Assembly (NCBI GenBank): GCA_910577375.1
Contig: CAJTLT010000005.1
Span: 78,327-142,326 of the forward strand
Direction: 5' to 3'
DNA from: an uncultured Christensenella sp.
GTDB lineage: Bacteria; Bacillota; Clostridia; Christensenellales; Borkfalkiaceae
DNA length: 64,000 nucleotides
Each line of letters begins with the position of its first letter. Position 1 is the stretch's first letter. The position numbers and the translations under genes were made by a program. Below are positions 33,521-41,189 of the stretch, one piece after another. Under the pieces are notes generated by a model that made no database searches, had not been told where the DNA came from, and was given only the letters and a program-made list of their open reading frames with translations.

Positions 33521-34834
33521 ATGAAAAAATTATTGACGTTGTGCATTGCGTTTCTTGTTTCGGCTTCCGTACTTTTCTGCGGCTGCGTATCTTTGTCAGG
33601 AGCGGACGGCAGGGACGGAAAAGACGGACAAAACGCTTCCGTGTACGATTATTACGAGCTTGCAAAATCCCAGAATCCCGATTTGACGATTGACGAGTTT
33701 TTGCGCGAATACCTTAATTATACCGACGAGGATATAAAAAACAGTACTTCTTTGCAGGCTTCTGTTAACCGTTCTTTATTTTCCGCGGTTTCGGTTGCGG
33801 CTGGATTCCCCAAACGCAGTTCCTGGGAGGAAAAGCCTTGGTTTTTCGGTTCCGGCGTAATTGTGGAAGACGGATTCGATAAGGAAAACGGCAACGCGTA
33901 TGTTGTGACGAATTGTCACGTTATTTATTACGATTTGTATGAAAATACATCAAACGGACCTGTTTCCCAAGAGGTATATCTGTTTTTATACGGTCAGGAC
34001 GCCGATTATGATATAGAAAAATGCGGAATCGAAGCAACGGTTGTCGCCGCGTCGCAGTCTTATGATATTGCTGTTTTAAAAGTTGAAAACAGCGATATTT
34101 TAAAAGCGAGCAATGCAATGCCTGCAAGCTTTTCGGAAAAGGACGATGTTTACGTCGGCGAAACGGTTTATGCGATAGGCAATTCGGAAGGCTACGGAAT
34201 AGCCGCAACACAGGGAATAGTAAGCAAGGACAGCGAAATTATTTCAATAGATTTGTCTTCTTCAAAATATGAGGAAAATATAAAAGAATACCGTGTTATG
34301 CGTACCGACGCGGCGATAAACAGCGGAAATTCGGGCGGCGGGCTCTTTTATATCGACGGCAGTCTTGCCGGTATCGTAAACGCGAAAGCGGCGAGCGACG
34401 ATATCGACAATATGGGCTTTGTTCTGCCCGCGGGCAATGTAAGAAGGCTTTTGAAAGTTATGACTGAAAATATGCACGGCGATGCAATAAACGTTGCCGG
34501 AATCAGTCATATAGTTCTTAAAGCAGAGTATGCTTCATATTCTTGCGCTTCGAAATATAACAATGAAACCGGAAAGGCGGAAATATATGAAAACGTTTAC
34601 GTTACGGATGCGGGCGACGGACTTGAGGTTGACGATTCCATACGGCATATAAAAATAACGGACGCATCGGGTACGGTTATTGAGGATAAAGCCGTAACAA
34701 GACTTTATCACGTTGACGATACTTTGCTTTCCGCAAGAGTTGGGTATACGGTTTCTCTTACCGTTTCCCGCGGAGGCGAAGACGTTATGGTTGATATACT
34801 TTTAAAAAACGTGCATAACGTGAATTTCGATTAA
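33521..34834 (+). CDS. HtrA-like serine protease lipoprotein with short collagen-like segment
   Basis: 437 aa. A lipoprotein signal peptide ends in LFCGC (lipidated Cys22). A short collagen-like run of G-x-x triplets follows (GADGRDGKDG, 27-36), then a helical segment and a trypsin-fold protease domain. The catalytic triad is visible as H133 (TNCHV), D182 (SYDIAVL) and S271 (NSGNSGGGL). After about residue 330 there is a C-terminal beta-rich region that could be PDZ-like. It would act on the outer face of the membrane as a quality-control or processing protease. Monocistronic, between a sigma-A promoter and the hairpin 34845-34897. Confidence 0.87.
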   Translation: MKKLLTLCIAFLVSASVLFCGCVSLSGADGRDGKDGQNASVYDYYELAKSQNPDLTIDEFLREYLNYTDEDIKNSTSLQASVNRSLFSAVSVAAGFPKRSSWEEKPWFFGSGVIVEDGFDKENGNAYVVTNCHVIYYDLYENTSNGPVSQEVYLFLYGQDADYDIEKCGIEATVVAASQSYDIAVLKVENSDILKASNAMPASFSEKDDVYVGETVYAIGNSEGYGIAATQGIVSKDSEIISIDLSSSKYEENIKEYRVMRTDAAINSGNSGGGLFYIDGSLAGIVNAKAASDDIDNMGFVLPAGNVRRLLKVMTENMHGDAINVAGISHIVLKAEYASYSCASKYNNETGKAEIYENVYVTDAGDGLEVDDSIRHIKITDASGTVIEDKAVTRLYHVDDTLLSARVGYTVSLTVSRGGEDVMVDILLKNVHNVNFD

Positions 34835-34844
34835 TTAAAAATTT

Positions 34845-34897
34845 AAAGCCCTTGCATACGGCGCAAATACCCGCCGTCAGCAAGGGCTTTTTGTTTT
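34845..34897. terminator. Bidirectional terminator
   Basis: AAAGCCCTTGC / GCAAGGGCTTT outer stem with an inner ACGGC/GCCGT hairpin and T5. Between the protease gene (+) and metA (-). Confidence 0.85.
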
Positions 34898-34902
34898 ATG
34901 GA

Positions 34903-35820
34903 TTATATTTCGTTTATGTCGTAAGGCGTAACCTGATATACGTAATAGTTAAGCCAGTTTATGTAAAAGAGGTTGGATGTGGAAGACCAGTTCATTTTTA
35001 CCTCTTGCATTTCTCTGTCGGCAAAATAGTTTGCGGGAGGTTTGATATCAAGCCCCGCCGCCAAATCGCGCTCGTATTCGTTTTTCAAAGTGTTGCGGTC
35101 GTATTCCATATGCCCGGTAACAAAAACCTGTCTGTTGTCTGTGCTTTTAATAATCGACGCGCCCGCCCGTTTGGAATATGCAAGTATTTTCAACTCCTTA
35201 ACGTGCAGAATATCTTTGGCGTATATTATCGTGTGGCGGGAGTGCGGCATATGGAACTCGTCGGATATACCCCTCATAAGCGGTTCGGCGACGCCGTCGC
35301 GTATGCGCTGATGTGCAAATATGCCGAAGCATTTTTCCTTTAAAGGGTGTTTTTTTATGCCGTAAAAATAATGTAAAGCCGCTTGCGCGCCCCAACATAT
35401 AAATAAGGTGGAAGTAACGTTCGTTTTTGTCCAGCTTAAAATTTCTTCAAGTTCTTTCCAATACGCAACTTTTTCAAACGGCATATTTTCAACGGGTGCG
35501 CCAGTGATAATCATACCGTCGAACCTTAATTCTTTAACTTCCTCGAACGTCTTGTAAAATCTGTCAAGATGCGATTTTGCGGTGTGCGTCGCGTTGTAAG
35601 TAGAAGTTTTTATAAGCGTAACGTTCACCTGCAAAGGGGAGTTGGATAAAAGTCGCATAAACTGTGTTTCCGTAGTTTCCTTCGTGGGCATAAGGTTTAA
35701 AATTGCAATTTCAATCGGGCGGATTTCCTGCGAAACCGCTCTTTCCTTATCCATTACGAATATTTTTTCTTCGGTTAAAATTTTAAATGCGGGGATATCC
35801 TTATCAATAACAATGGGCAT
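34903..35820 (-). CDS. metA: Homoserine O-acetyltransferase (MetA family)
   Basis: 305 aa MetA-family acyltransferase that activates homoserine for methionine synthesis. Catalytic Cys142 is in LFICWGAQAALHY; the catalytic His is in FVTGHMEYD. Residue 111 is Glu (GAPVE). In this family Glu111 goes with acetyl-CoA use and Gly111 with succinyl-CoA, so I predict an acetyltransferase in spite of the usual 'succinyltransferase' label. That fits the neighbouring O-acetylhomoserine sulfhydrylase. GGAG precedes the ATG. 35 nt after metY in the same direction; no riboswitch before this pair. Confidence 0.93.
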   Translation of the reverse strand: MPIVIDKDIPAFKILTEEKIFVMDKERAVSQEIRPIEIAILNLMPTKETTETQFMRLLSNSPLQVNVTLIKTSTYNATHTAKSHLDRFYKTFEEVKELRFDGMIITGAPVENMPFEKVAYWKELEEILSWTKTNVTSTLFICWGAQAALHYFYGIKKHPLKEKCFGIFAHQRIRDGVAEPLMRGISDEFHMPHSRHTIIYAKDILHVKELKILAYSKRAGASIIKSTDNRQVFVTGHMEYDRNTLKNEYERDLAAGLDIKPPANYFADREMQEVKMNWSSTSNLFYINWLNYYVYQVTPYDINEI

Positions 35821-35855
35821 CTATTACTCCAAAAAACGCGTATGCTTTAGTCTGT

Positions 35856-37127
35856 TTATACTTTTTCCAACGCCTGCGCCAAATCCGCTATAATATCGTC
35901 GGCGTTTTCTATTCCGACAGAAAGACGGATAAGGTTGTGCGGAACGCCCGCCGCCTTTAAATCCTCTTCTGAAAGCTGTCTGTGTGTGGTTGAGGCGGGA
36001 TGGAGAACGCAGCTTCTCACGTCGGCAACGTGAGTTTCCTGCGTAATGAGCTGCAATGCTTCCATAAACTCTGCGCATTTTTCAACATTGCCTTTAATGC
36101 CGAAGCTCATCATTCCGCCCTGACCGTCGGGCATATATTTCATAGCCAGCGTATGATACTTGTTGTCGGGTAGAGAGGGGTGGTTTATCCACTCGATTTT
36201 GGGGTGTTTTTTAAGATAAGCGGCAATTTTTTTTGCGTTTTCGCTGTGCCTTTCCATACGGAGCGCAAGCGTGTCGCTGCCGATAAAAGAGATAAAACCG
36301 TTCTGGGGGCTCATAATCGCGCCGAAGTCGCGCATCATCTGCGCACGGCATTTGGTTCCGAACGCAACGGGCAAATCTGCATAGACAAGTCCGTGATAGC
36401 TTTCGTCGGGAACATTGAAAGAAAGATAACGCGAGTTTCCTTTATAGTCGAAATTGCCCAAATCAACTATTACGCCGCCCAAAGCCGCCGCGTGTCCGTC
36501 GAGGTATTTGGAAGAAGAGTGAATAACGATATTTGCGCCCCACTCTTTCGGACGGCATAAAACGGGGGTGGCAAGAGTGTTGTCCACGGCAAATAAAACT
36601 TTGTGTTTTTTTGCGATTTGCGCAATTTTATCAAAATCGAGCACCACGATTGCGGGGTTTGCAACCGTTTCCGTAAAAATCATTTTAGTGTTTTTATCAA
36701 TCAGCTTTTCGATTTCTGAAGCGGGGGCGTCGGGGTTGAAAAATCTGCATTCTATACCGAGCTTTGGCAGTGTGGTTGAAAACAGATTGTAAGTTCCGCC
36801 GTAAACAGCCGAAGACGATAAAATGTTATCGCCGGCGCCGGCAACCGTGAAAATCGCAAGAGAGGTCGCAGACATTCCAGAAGCACAGCCTATAGCGCAA
36901 ACGCCGCCTTCCAAAGCGGCAACCTTGCCTTCGAACGCGGCAACCGTGGGGTTGGCAAGGCGGCTGTAAAAATAGCCGTCGCTTTTAAGGTCGAAAAGGT
37001 CTGCCATTTCCTGCGTTTTGGGGTAGAAAAAAGTTGTTGACTGCGCAATAGGCGGTATTCTCGCCTCGCCCGATTTCGGGGAATATCCCCCCTGAACGCA
37101 AACGGTATCGATTTTGTAATCTTTCAT
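35856..37127 (-). CDS. metY: O-acetylhomoserine sulfhydrylase (Cys/Met metabolism PLP enzyme)
   Basis: 423 aa, the MetY length (cystathionine synthases are nearer 380). PLP Schiff-base Lys207 is in HSSSKYLDGH, the PLP Asp is in AVDNTLATP, and the N-terminus has VQGGYSPKSGEARIPPIAQST. It replaces the acetyl group of O-acetylhomoserine with sulfide or methanethiol to give homocysteine or methionine. It lies 16 nt after smpB, so the methionine genes may also be reached by the secG-rnr-smpB transcript; AAGGAT is the ribosome site. Confidence 0.92.
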   Translation of the reverse strand: MKDYKIDTVCVQGGYSPKSGEARIPPIAQSTTFFYPKTQEMADLFDLKSDGYFYSRLANPTVAAFEGKVAALEGGVCAIGCASGMSATSLAIFTVAGAGDNILSSSAVYGGTYNLFSTTLPKLGIECRFFNPDAPASEIEKLIDKNTKMIFTETVANPAIVVLDFDKIAQIAKKHKVLFAVDNTLATPVLCRPKEWGANIVIHSSSKYLDGHAAALGGVIVDLGNFDYKGNSRYLSFNVPDESYHGLVYADLPVAFGTKCRAQMMRDFGAIMSPQNGFISFIGSDTLALRMERHSENAKKIAAYLKKHPKIEWINHPSLPDNKYHTLAMKYMPDGQGGMMSFGIKGNVEKCAEFMEALQLITQETHVADVRSCVLHPASTTHRQLSEEDLKAAGVPHNLIRLSVGIENADDIIADLAQALEKV

Positions 37128-37143
37128 ATTTTTATCCTTAAAA

Positions 37144-37593
37144 TTATTTGTAATTTTTTATTTCTCTGTCAAGCGCGCGTTTCTGGTCTTTTTCCGCAAT
37201 AGTGCGCTTTTTATCGTAGTTCTGCTTTCCCTTGCAAAGCGCGACTTCCACTTTTATCAGACTTCCCGAAAAATAGAGGGAAAGGGGAACAAGGGTAAAA
37301 CCTTTTTCGTTGATTTTGCCGGCAAGCTTGTCAAGTTCTTTGCGGTGCATTAAAAGCTTTCTGTCGCGTCTGGAATCTTTTGATGAAAACGCGCCCGCCT
37401 TATCGTAAAGGGGAATGTGCATATTTTTGAGGGTAAGTTCGCCGTTTTTCAAAAGGCAGAAACTGTCTTTTATATTGACGTTGCCCGCCCTGAGCTGCTT
37501 TACTTCCGCGCCCTCTAAAACTATTCCCGCCTCGTATTTTTCCAGAACGAAATATTCGTATAAGGCGTATTTGTTGTAGGTAATCTGTTTCAT
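37144..37593 (-). CDS. smpB: SsrA-binding protein SmpB
   Basis: 149 aa from ATG 37593 (MKQITYNKYALYEY). Oligonucleotide-binding-fold protein that delivers tmRNA to stalled ribosomes. Family blocks: YEAGIVLEGAEVKQLRAG, NVNIKDSF, the basic HRKELDKLAGKINEKG and the C-terminal KKRTIAEKDQKR tail. An in-frame TTG at 37602 is disfavoured because it lies only 3 nt after the -10 box. From the promoter at 37606-37634 the leader would be about 5 nt. It also follows rnr in the classic secG-rnr-smpB order. Confidence 0.95.
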   Translation of the reverse strand: MKQITYNKYALYEYFVLEKYEAGIVLEGAEVKQLRAGNVNIKDSFCLLKNGELTLKNMHIPLYDKAGAFSSKDSRRDRKLLMHRKELDKLAGKINEKGFTLVPLSLYFSGSLIKVEVALCKGKQNYDKKRTIAEKDQKRALDREIKNYK

Positions 37594-37605
37594 TTTTTCC
37601 AAAAT

Positions 37606-37634
37606 ATTATACCGCTTTGCGCGCAGTTAGTAAA
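37606..37634 (-). promoter_or_regulatory. smpB promoter with an ultra-short leader
   Basis: Minus strand TTTACT (37634-37629), 17 nt, TATAAT (37611-37606), then 12 nt to the ATG at 37593. Confidence 0.7.
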
Positions 37635-37642
37635 CTGTTTTA

Positions 37643-39562
37643 TTATAAAAGTTTAAACAATACTCTAAGTCTTCCCAGGTCGCAGTTAACGACTTTTATT
37701 TTAACCTTTTGCCCCAGCCTGTAACTGTGTTTCGCGCCCTTTAATAAAAATTTTTCTTCAAAATATTCGTATTGGTCTGCGGGCAAATCCTCAATCGGAA
37801 CAAGCCCTTCGATTGTGTTTTCAAGTTCGCAGAAAATGCCGAAACCCGTAACGCCCGATATTACCGCGTCGAATTCTTCGCCCAAACGTTCGGACATATA
37901 TGCGAGTTTATACAAATCGTCCACCTTGCGCTCGCACTCGTCCGCAACCCTTTCGCGTGCGGAACAGTCAATGCCCGCGTCGTGAACGGTTTTTCCGTAA
38001 AGTTTTTTTGCGCCCGCTCCGTTGCCATTTAAAACTTGCGTTAAAACTCTGTGTACGAAAAGGTCGGGATAGCGGCGGATAGGGGAGGTAAAATGGCAGT
38101 AACATTCGGAAGCCAACCCGAAGTGCCCGCGGTTTTCTTCGCAATATCTTGCTTTTTGCATAGAACGCAGCATAACTTTATTAATCACGGAATAAAAAGG
38201 CTTGTCTTCCGTGGATTTCAAAACCGACTGAAAATCCATCGGCAGTAAACAGTCGGGGTTGCCGTGCGCCTTAACTCCCAAATCGCGCAGGAAAGAAAAG
38301 AACGTTCCCGCTTTTTCTAATGACGGCTGTTCGTGTATGCGGTAAAGACAAGGCGTTCCGCTTTTTTGTAAAAACTCTGCAACCGCCTCGTTTGCGGCAA
38401 TCATAAACTGCTCTATTATGCGCTGGGATATAGTGCGTTCGGCTGAAGGGATAATTATTTTTCCGCTTTCGTCAACGTATATATGAGCCTCTTTTACGTC
38501 AAGATTTATACTGCCGAGCCGTTCCCGTTTTTGTTCGAGGATAAGGCACAATTTTTCCATTGCCCCGCACATATCGTTGATTTCCGTATATTTTTTACGG
38601 GTTTCTTCATCGCCGTTGCAAATTGCGGTAACGTCGGTATAGGTCATTCTGTATGCGCTGCGTATAACCGATTTTTTGATATCATAGCTCAGACGTTCGC
38701 CGTCGGGCGCGAACGTCATAAAGCAGGATATGGCATATCTGTCTTCGCCTTCGTTTAAAGAACACGCGCCGTTTGAAAGCTCTCTCGGAAGCATTGGCAG
38801 AACGCAGTCGGGGAAATAAACGCTCGTGCCGCGTGCATAAGCGTTGTTGTCGAGCGCGGAACAAAATTTAACGTAATGGCTTACGTCTGCGATATGCACG
38901 CCTAAAACAAAATTTTCACCGGACATTTCAAGCGAAACGCCGTCGTCTATATCGCGAGTATCTTCGCCGTCGATAGTGATTATAAGTTTATCGGTTAAAT
39001 CCTCTCTGCCGTCTTTTTTTACCGTTTCGGCGGCAACCTTGCGGGCTTCGTCTAAAACGTTCTGCGGAAATTCTTCTTCGAGATTGTAAGAGCGGATAAT
39101 CGAAATTTCTTCCGTTGCCAAATCGCCCTCTTCGCCGAGAACTTCAATAATTTTTCCGCCGGGGGCTTTGCCCTTAGGGTAAGAAGTTATTTCGCATACG
39201 ACCTTATCGCCGTTCTGTGCGGTTAGGGAAGAAGAGAGGGGGATAAACACTATCGGCTGTTTTATGTTGTCGGGGTAAACATAAAACGCGCGTCTGTCGC
39301 GTTGTAACGTTCCGACAATGCGTGGATTTGCCCGTTCGATAATCTTTATAATATAAGCTTTGTCTTTGGTTCCGTGAACGTGCGCGGCAAGAACTTTGTC
39401 CCCGTGATACGCACCGTTAACCGACTTTTTGGGAACGAAAAAATCCTGCCCCGCGTCGGTATCTGGAATGATAAACGCAAACCCGCGGTCGCTCCCCTGT
39501 ACTGTGCCTGTAAAGGTTTTATCCTTTGAATTTTTTGAGTTTCTGTGTTTGGAATATTTCAT
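37643..39562 (-). CDS. rnr: Ribonuclease R (RNB-family 3'-5' exoribonuclease)
   Basis: 639 aa from ATG 39562 (MKYSKHRN). Cold-shock/OB domains at the N-terminus (GTVQGSDRGFAFIIP), the RNB catalytic domain with its Asp cluster (DGEDTRDIDDGVSLE), and a C-terminal S1 domain (FDAVISGVTGFGIFCELENTIEGLV). It is shorter than E. coli RNase R and lacks the long basic tail. It degrades structured RNA and works with SmpB/tmRNA in clearing defective messages, which fits the secG-rnr-smpB order. A hairpin terminator separates it from secG. A TTG at 39580 is an alternative in-frame start. Confidence 0.93.
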   Translation of the reverse strand: MKYSKHRNSKNSKDKTFTGTVQGSDRGFAFIIPDTDAGQDFFVPKKSVNGAYHGDKVLAAHVHGTKDKAYIIKIIERANPRIVGTLQRDRRAFYVYPDNIKQPIVFIPLSSSLTAQNGDKVVCEITSYPKGKAPGGKIIEVLGEEGDLATEEISIIRSYNLEEEFPQNVLDEARKVAAETVKKDGREDLTDKLIITIDGEDTRDIDDGVSLEMSGENFVLGVHIADVSHYVKFCSALDNNAYARGTSVYFPDCVLPMLPRELSNGACSLNEGEDRYAISCFMTFAPDGERLSYDIKKSVIRSAYRMTYTDVTAICNGDEETRKKYTEINDMCGAMEKLCLILEQKRERLGSINLDVKEAHIYVDESGKIIIPSAERTISQRIIEQFMIAANEAVAEFLQKSGTPCLYRIHEQPSLEKAGTFFSFLRDLGVKAHGNPDCLLPMDFQSVLKSTEDKPFYSVINKVMLRSMQKARYCEENRGHFGLASECYCHFTSPIRRYPDLFVHRVLTQVLNGNGAGAKKLYGKTVHDAGIDCSARERVADECERKVDDLYKLAYMSERLGEEFDAVISGVTGFGIFCELENTIEGLVPIEDLPADQYEYFEEKFLLKGAKHSYRLGQKVKIKVVNCDLGRLRVLFKLL

Positions 39563-39578
39563 ATTTTTCAAATGTTTC

Positions 39579-39610
39579 AAAAAAATAAGGCGGCTCTGAA
39601 TAGCCGCCTT
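39579..39610 (-). terminator. Intra-operon terminator between secG and rnr
   Basis: Minus strand AAGGCGGCT / AGCCGCCTT stem, 6-nt loop, then ATTTTTTTG. It should lower rnr expression relative to secG unless read through. Confidence 0.8.
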
Positions 39611-39622
39611 TGTTTAATTTAT

Positions 39623-39925
39623 TTACGGAGCAACGATAACCTGCACAATGTAAAAAACGACTGAAAGCACTCCAATTACGCCGAGCACTATCCACGACCA
39701 TTTTTTAAGCTTGCTTTCTATCGAACGCCCTCTGTTTTTGCCGAAGAACGTTTCGCTAGAAGCGGTAATACCCTGAATACCGTCGGAATTGCTCTTTTGG
39801 AAAAGCACGAGGATAATGCCGAAAAGCGCTGCAAGAAATATCACTACAAGACAAATTATAACGGCTACCCAATAAAAGGTGTATAATGCGTCGCCCATCA
39901 CCGCCGCCATCATTTTACCAATCAT
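39623..39925 (-). CDS. secG: Preprotein translocase subunit SecG
   Basis: 100 aa from ATG 39925 (MIGKMMAAVMG), which has GAGG 6 nt upstream; an ATG four codons earlier has no such site. Two transmembrane helices (about 14-40 and 78-96) flank the family loop VLFQKSNSDGIQGITASSETFFGKN, of which SNSDG and GITASSETFFG are the typical marks. Part of SecYEG. Slightly longer than usual through the N- and C-terminal extensions. First gene of the secG-rnr-smpB series; a TATACT -10 is seen about 28 nt upstream. Confidence 0.92.
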   Translation of the reverse strand: MIGKMMAAVMGDALYTFYWVAVIICLVVIFLAALFGIILVLFQKSNSDGIQGITASSETFFGKNRGRSIESKLKKWSWIVLGVIGVLSVVFYIVQVIVAP

Positions 39926-40009
39926 ATTAAACCTCATTAATCTAATTTACCTAAAAAGTATAACACAGCGCAAACCAATTTACAATCAAAAATCGGGTAT
40001 TTTTATAAA

Positions 40010-41002
40010 TTAACCAGAATTTTCTTGATTTTCTTGTTCTTGCCCTTCTGCCGGCTTTAAGATTTTGCGCTTTTCTCCGAATTTATTAATTACGAATATC
40101 CCCGCGCACACCAAAACAATAGCCAGAAGAGTAAACCAGCTTAAAAGCTGTTCGCTTTCGCCGAGTATAATTGCCGAAAACACCGCGCCGAACAGCGGGT
40201 TTGTGGATTTGAAAACGGCAACCTTGGAAACGGGGTTGTATTTTAACAAAAAGCCCTGCAATGTAAACGCGCAAGCCGATAAAAACGCAAGATAAACAAG
40301 CATAAACGCCGCGCCTGCGTCTATATGCGGAATTTGCCCGCCGAAGCTTGCGCCGATAATTATAAGGAAAATCCCGCCTATAAAAAACTGATATCCGCAT
40401 AACGCGGTTGTGTCTTCGTGTTTTGAAAATATCTTTACAAGCCCCGCCGCCATGGCTGCGGAAAGCCCCGAAAAGATTACAAATCCTTCGCCGAGTAAAG
40501 AAAAGTCGAAAGAAAAATCTCCGCCGAGGTTGATGAGTATAACTCCGCCGAAGCCTAAAATACAGCCGCACAGTTTAACAAGGTTGAATTTTTCGGTGCG
40601 GTAAATAAAGCATGCGGCGATAATGGTGAAAAACACGCCCAGACCGTTAAGAACGGAAGCCTTAACGCCTGCGGTATTTGCAAGCCCGATATAGAAAAAT
40701 GTATATTGCAAAGCCGTTTGAAAAAGGCTTAAAAGTAAAATTCGCCAAATGTTTTTGGGTTTAGGCAAAAGAAATTTTCTTTTCGTTGCCGAACCGAACG
40801 CTATTACGAAAATCCCCGCCAAGGTGAAGCGCGCGCCGGCAAACAACATAAGGGAGGGCACGGAAGAGCGGTCTATTTCAAAAAGAGAATAGCCTATTTT
40901 TACGCAAGGGAAAGCGCTGCCCCATAAAAGGCAGCAAAAAATTGCGCATATACAGACTATATAAGGTTTTGAAAAAAACTTTTCCGCATCTTTAATAATC
41001 AT
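40010..41002 (-). CDS. EamA/DMT-family transporter
   Basis: 330 aa from ATG 41002 (MIIKDAEKFF), with ten hydrophobic segments in two five-helix EamA repeats, as in drug/metabolite transporters (AVFKSTNPLFGAVFSAIILGE is typical of the second repeat). Substrate unknown. In-frame codons up to 41038 precede, but they overlap the promoter, so I use the ATG 7 nt after the TATAAT box. No ribosome site is present, which makes this a leaderless candidate. It ends in an acidic Gln/Glu/Asn tail. Confidence 0.85.
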   Translation of the reverse strand: MIIKDAEKFFSKPYIVCICAIFCCLLWGSAFPCVKIGYSLFEIDRSSVPSLMLFAGARFTLAGIFVIAFGSATKRKFLLPKPKNIWRILLLSLFQTALQYTFFYIGLANTAGVKASVLNGLGVFFTIIAACFIYRTEKFNLVKLCGCILGFGGVILINLGGDFSFDFSLLGEGFVIFSGLSAAMAAGLVKIFSKHEDTTALCGYQFFIGGIFLIIIGASFGGQIPHIDAGAAFMLVYLAFLSACAFTLQGFLLKYNPVSKVAVFKSTNPLFGAVFSAIILGESEQLLSWFTLLAIVLVCAGIFVINKFGEKRKILKPAEGQEQENQENSG

Positions 41003-41009
41003 CTTTATT

Positions 41010-41038
41010 ATTATATTGCAAATTAAAATTTTACGCAA
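41010..41038 (-). promoter_or_regulatory. Promoter abutting the EamA transporter start
   Basis: Minus strand TTGCGT (41038-41033), 17 nt, TATAAT (41015-41010), 7 nt, ATG at 41002. Confidence 0.75.
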
Positions 41039-41144
41039 ACAAAAAAGCTTATTGCGTGTTCTTTGTCGTTTTTATAAAGCGTTTGCCGCATATTTATATT
41101 GTTAAAAAAGTAAAGATAGAAAGAAATTTCAGAAAAATAAAACA

Positions 41145-41181
41145 AAAAAAGAGTTGCGCGTTTATTGCGCAACTCTTTTTT
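41145..41181. terminator. gpmI terminator
   Basis: AAAAGAGTTGCGC / GCGCAACTCTTTT stem, 7-nt loop, T6 on the reading side of gpmI (-) and A-rich on the other. Confidence 0.9.
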
Positions 41182-41189
41182 GATGTCAA

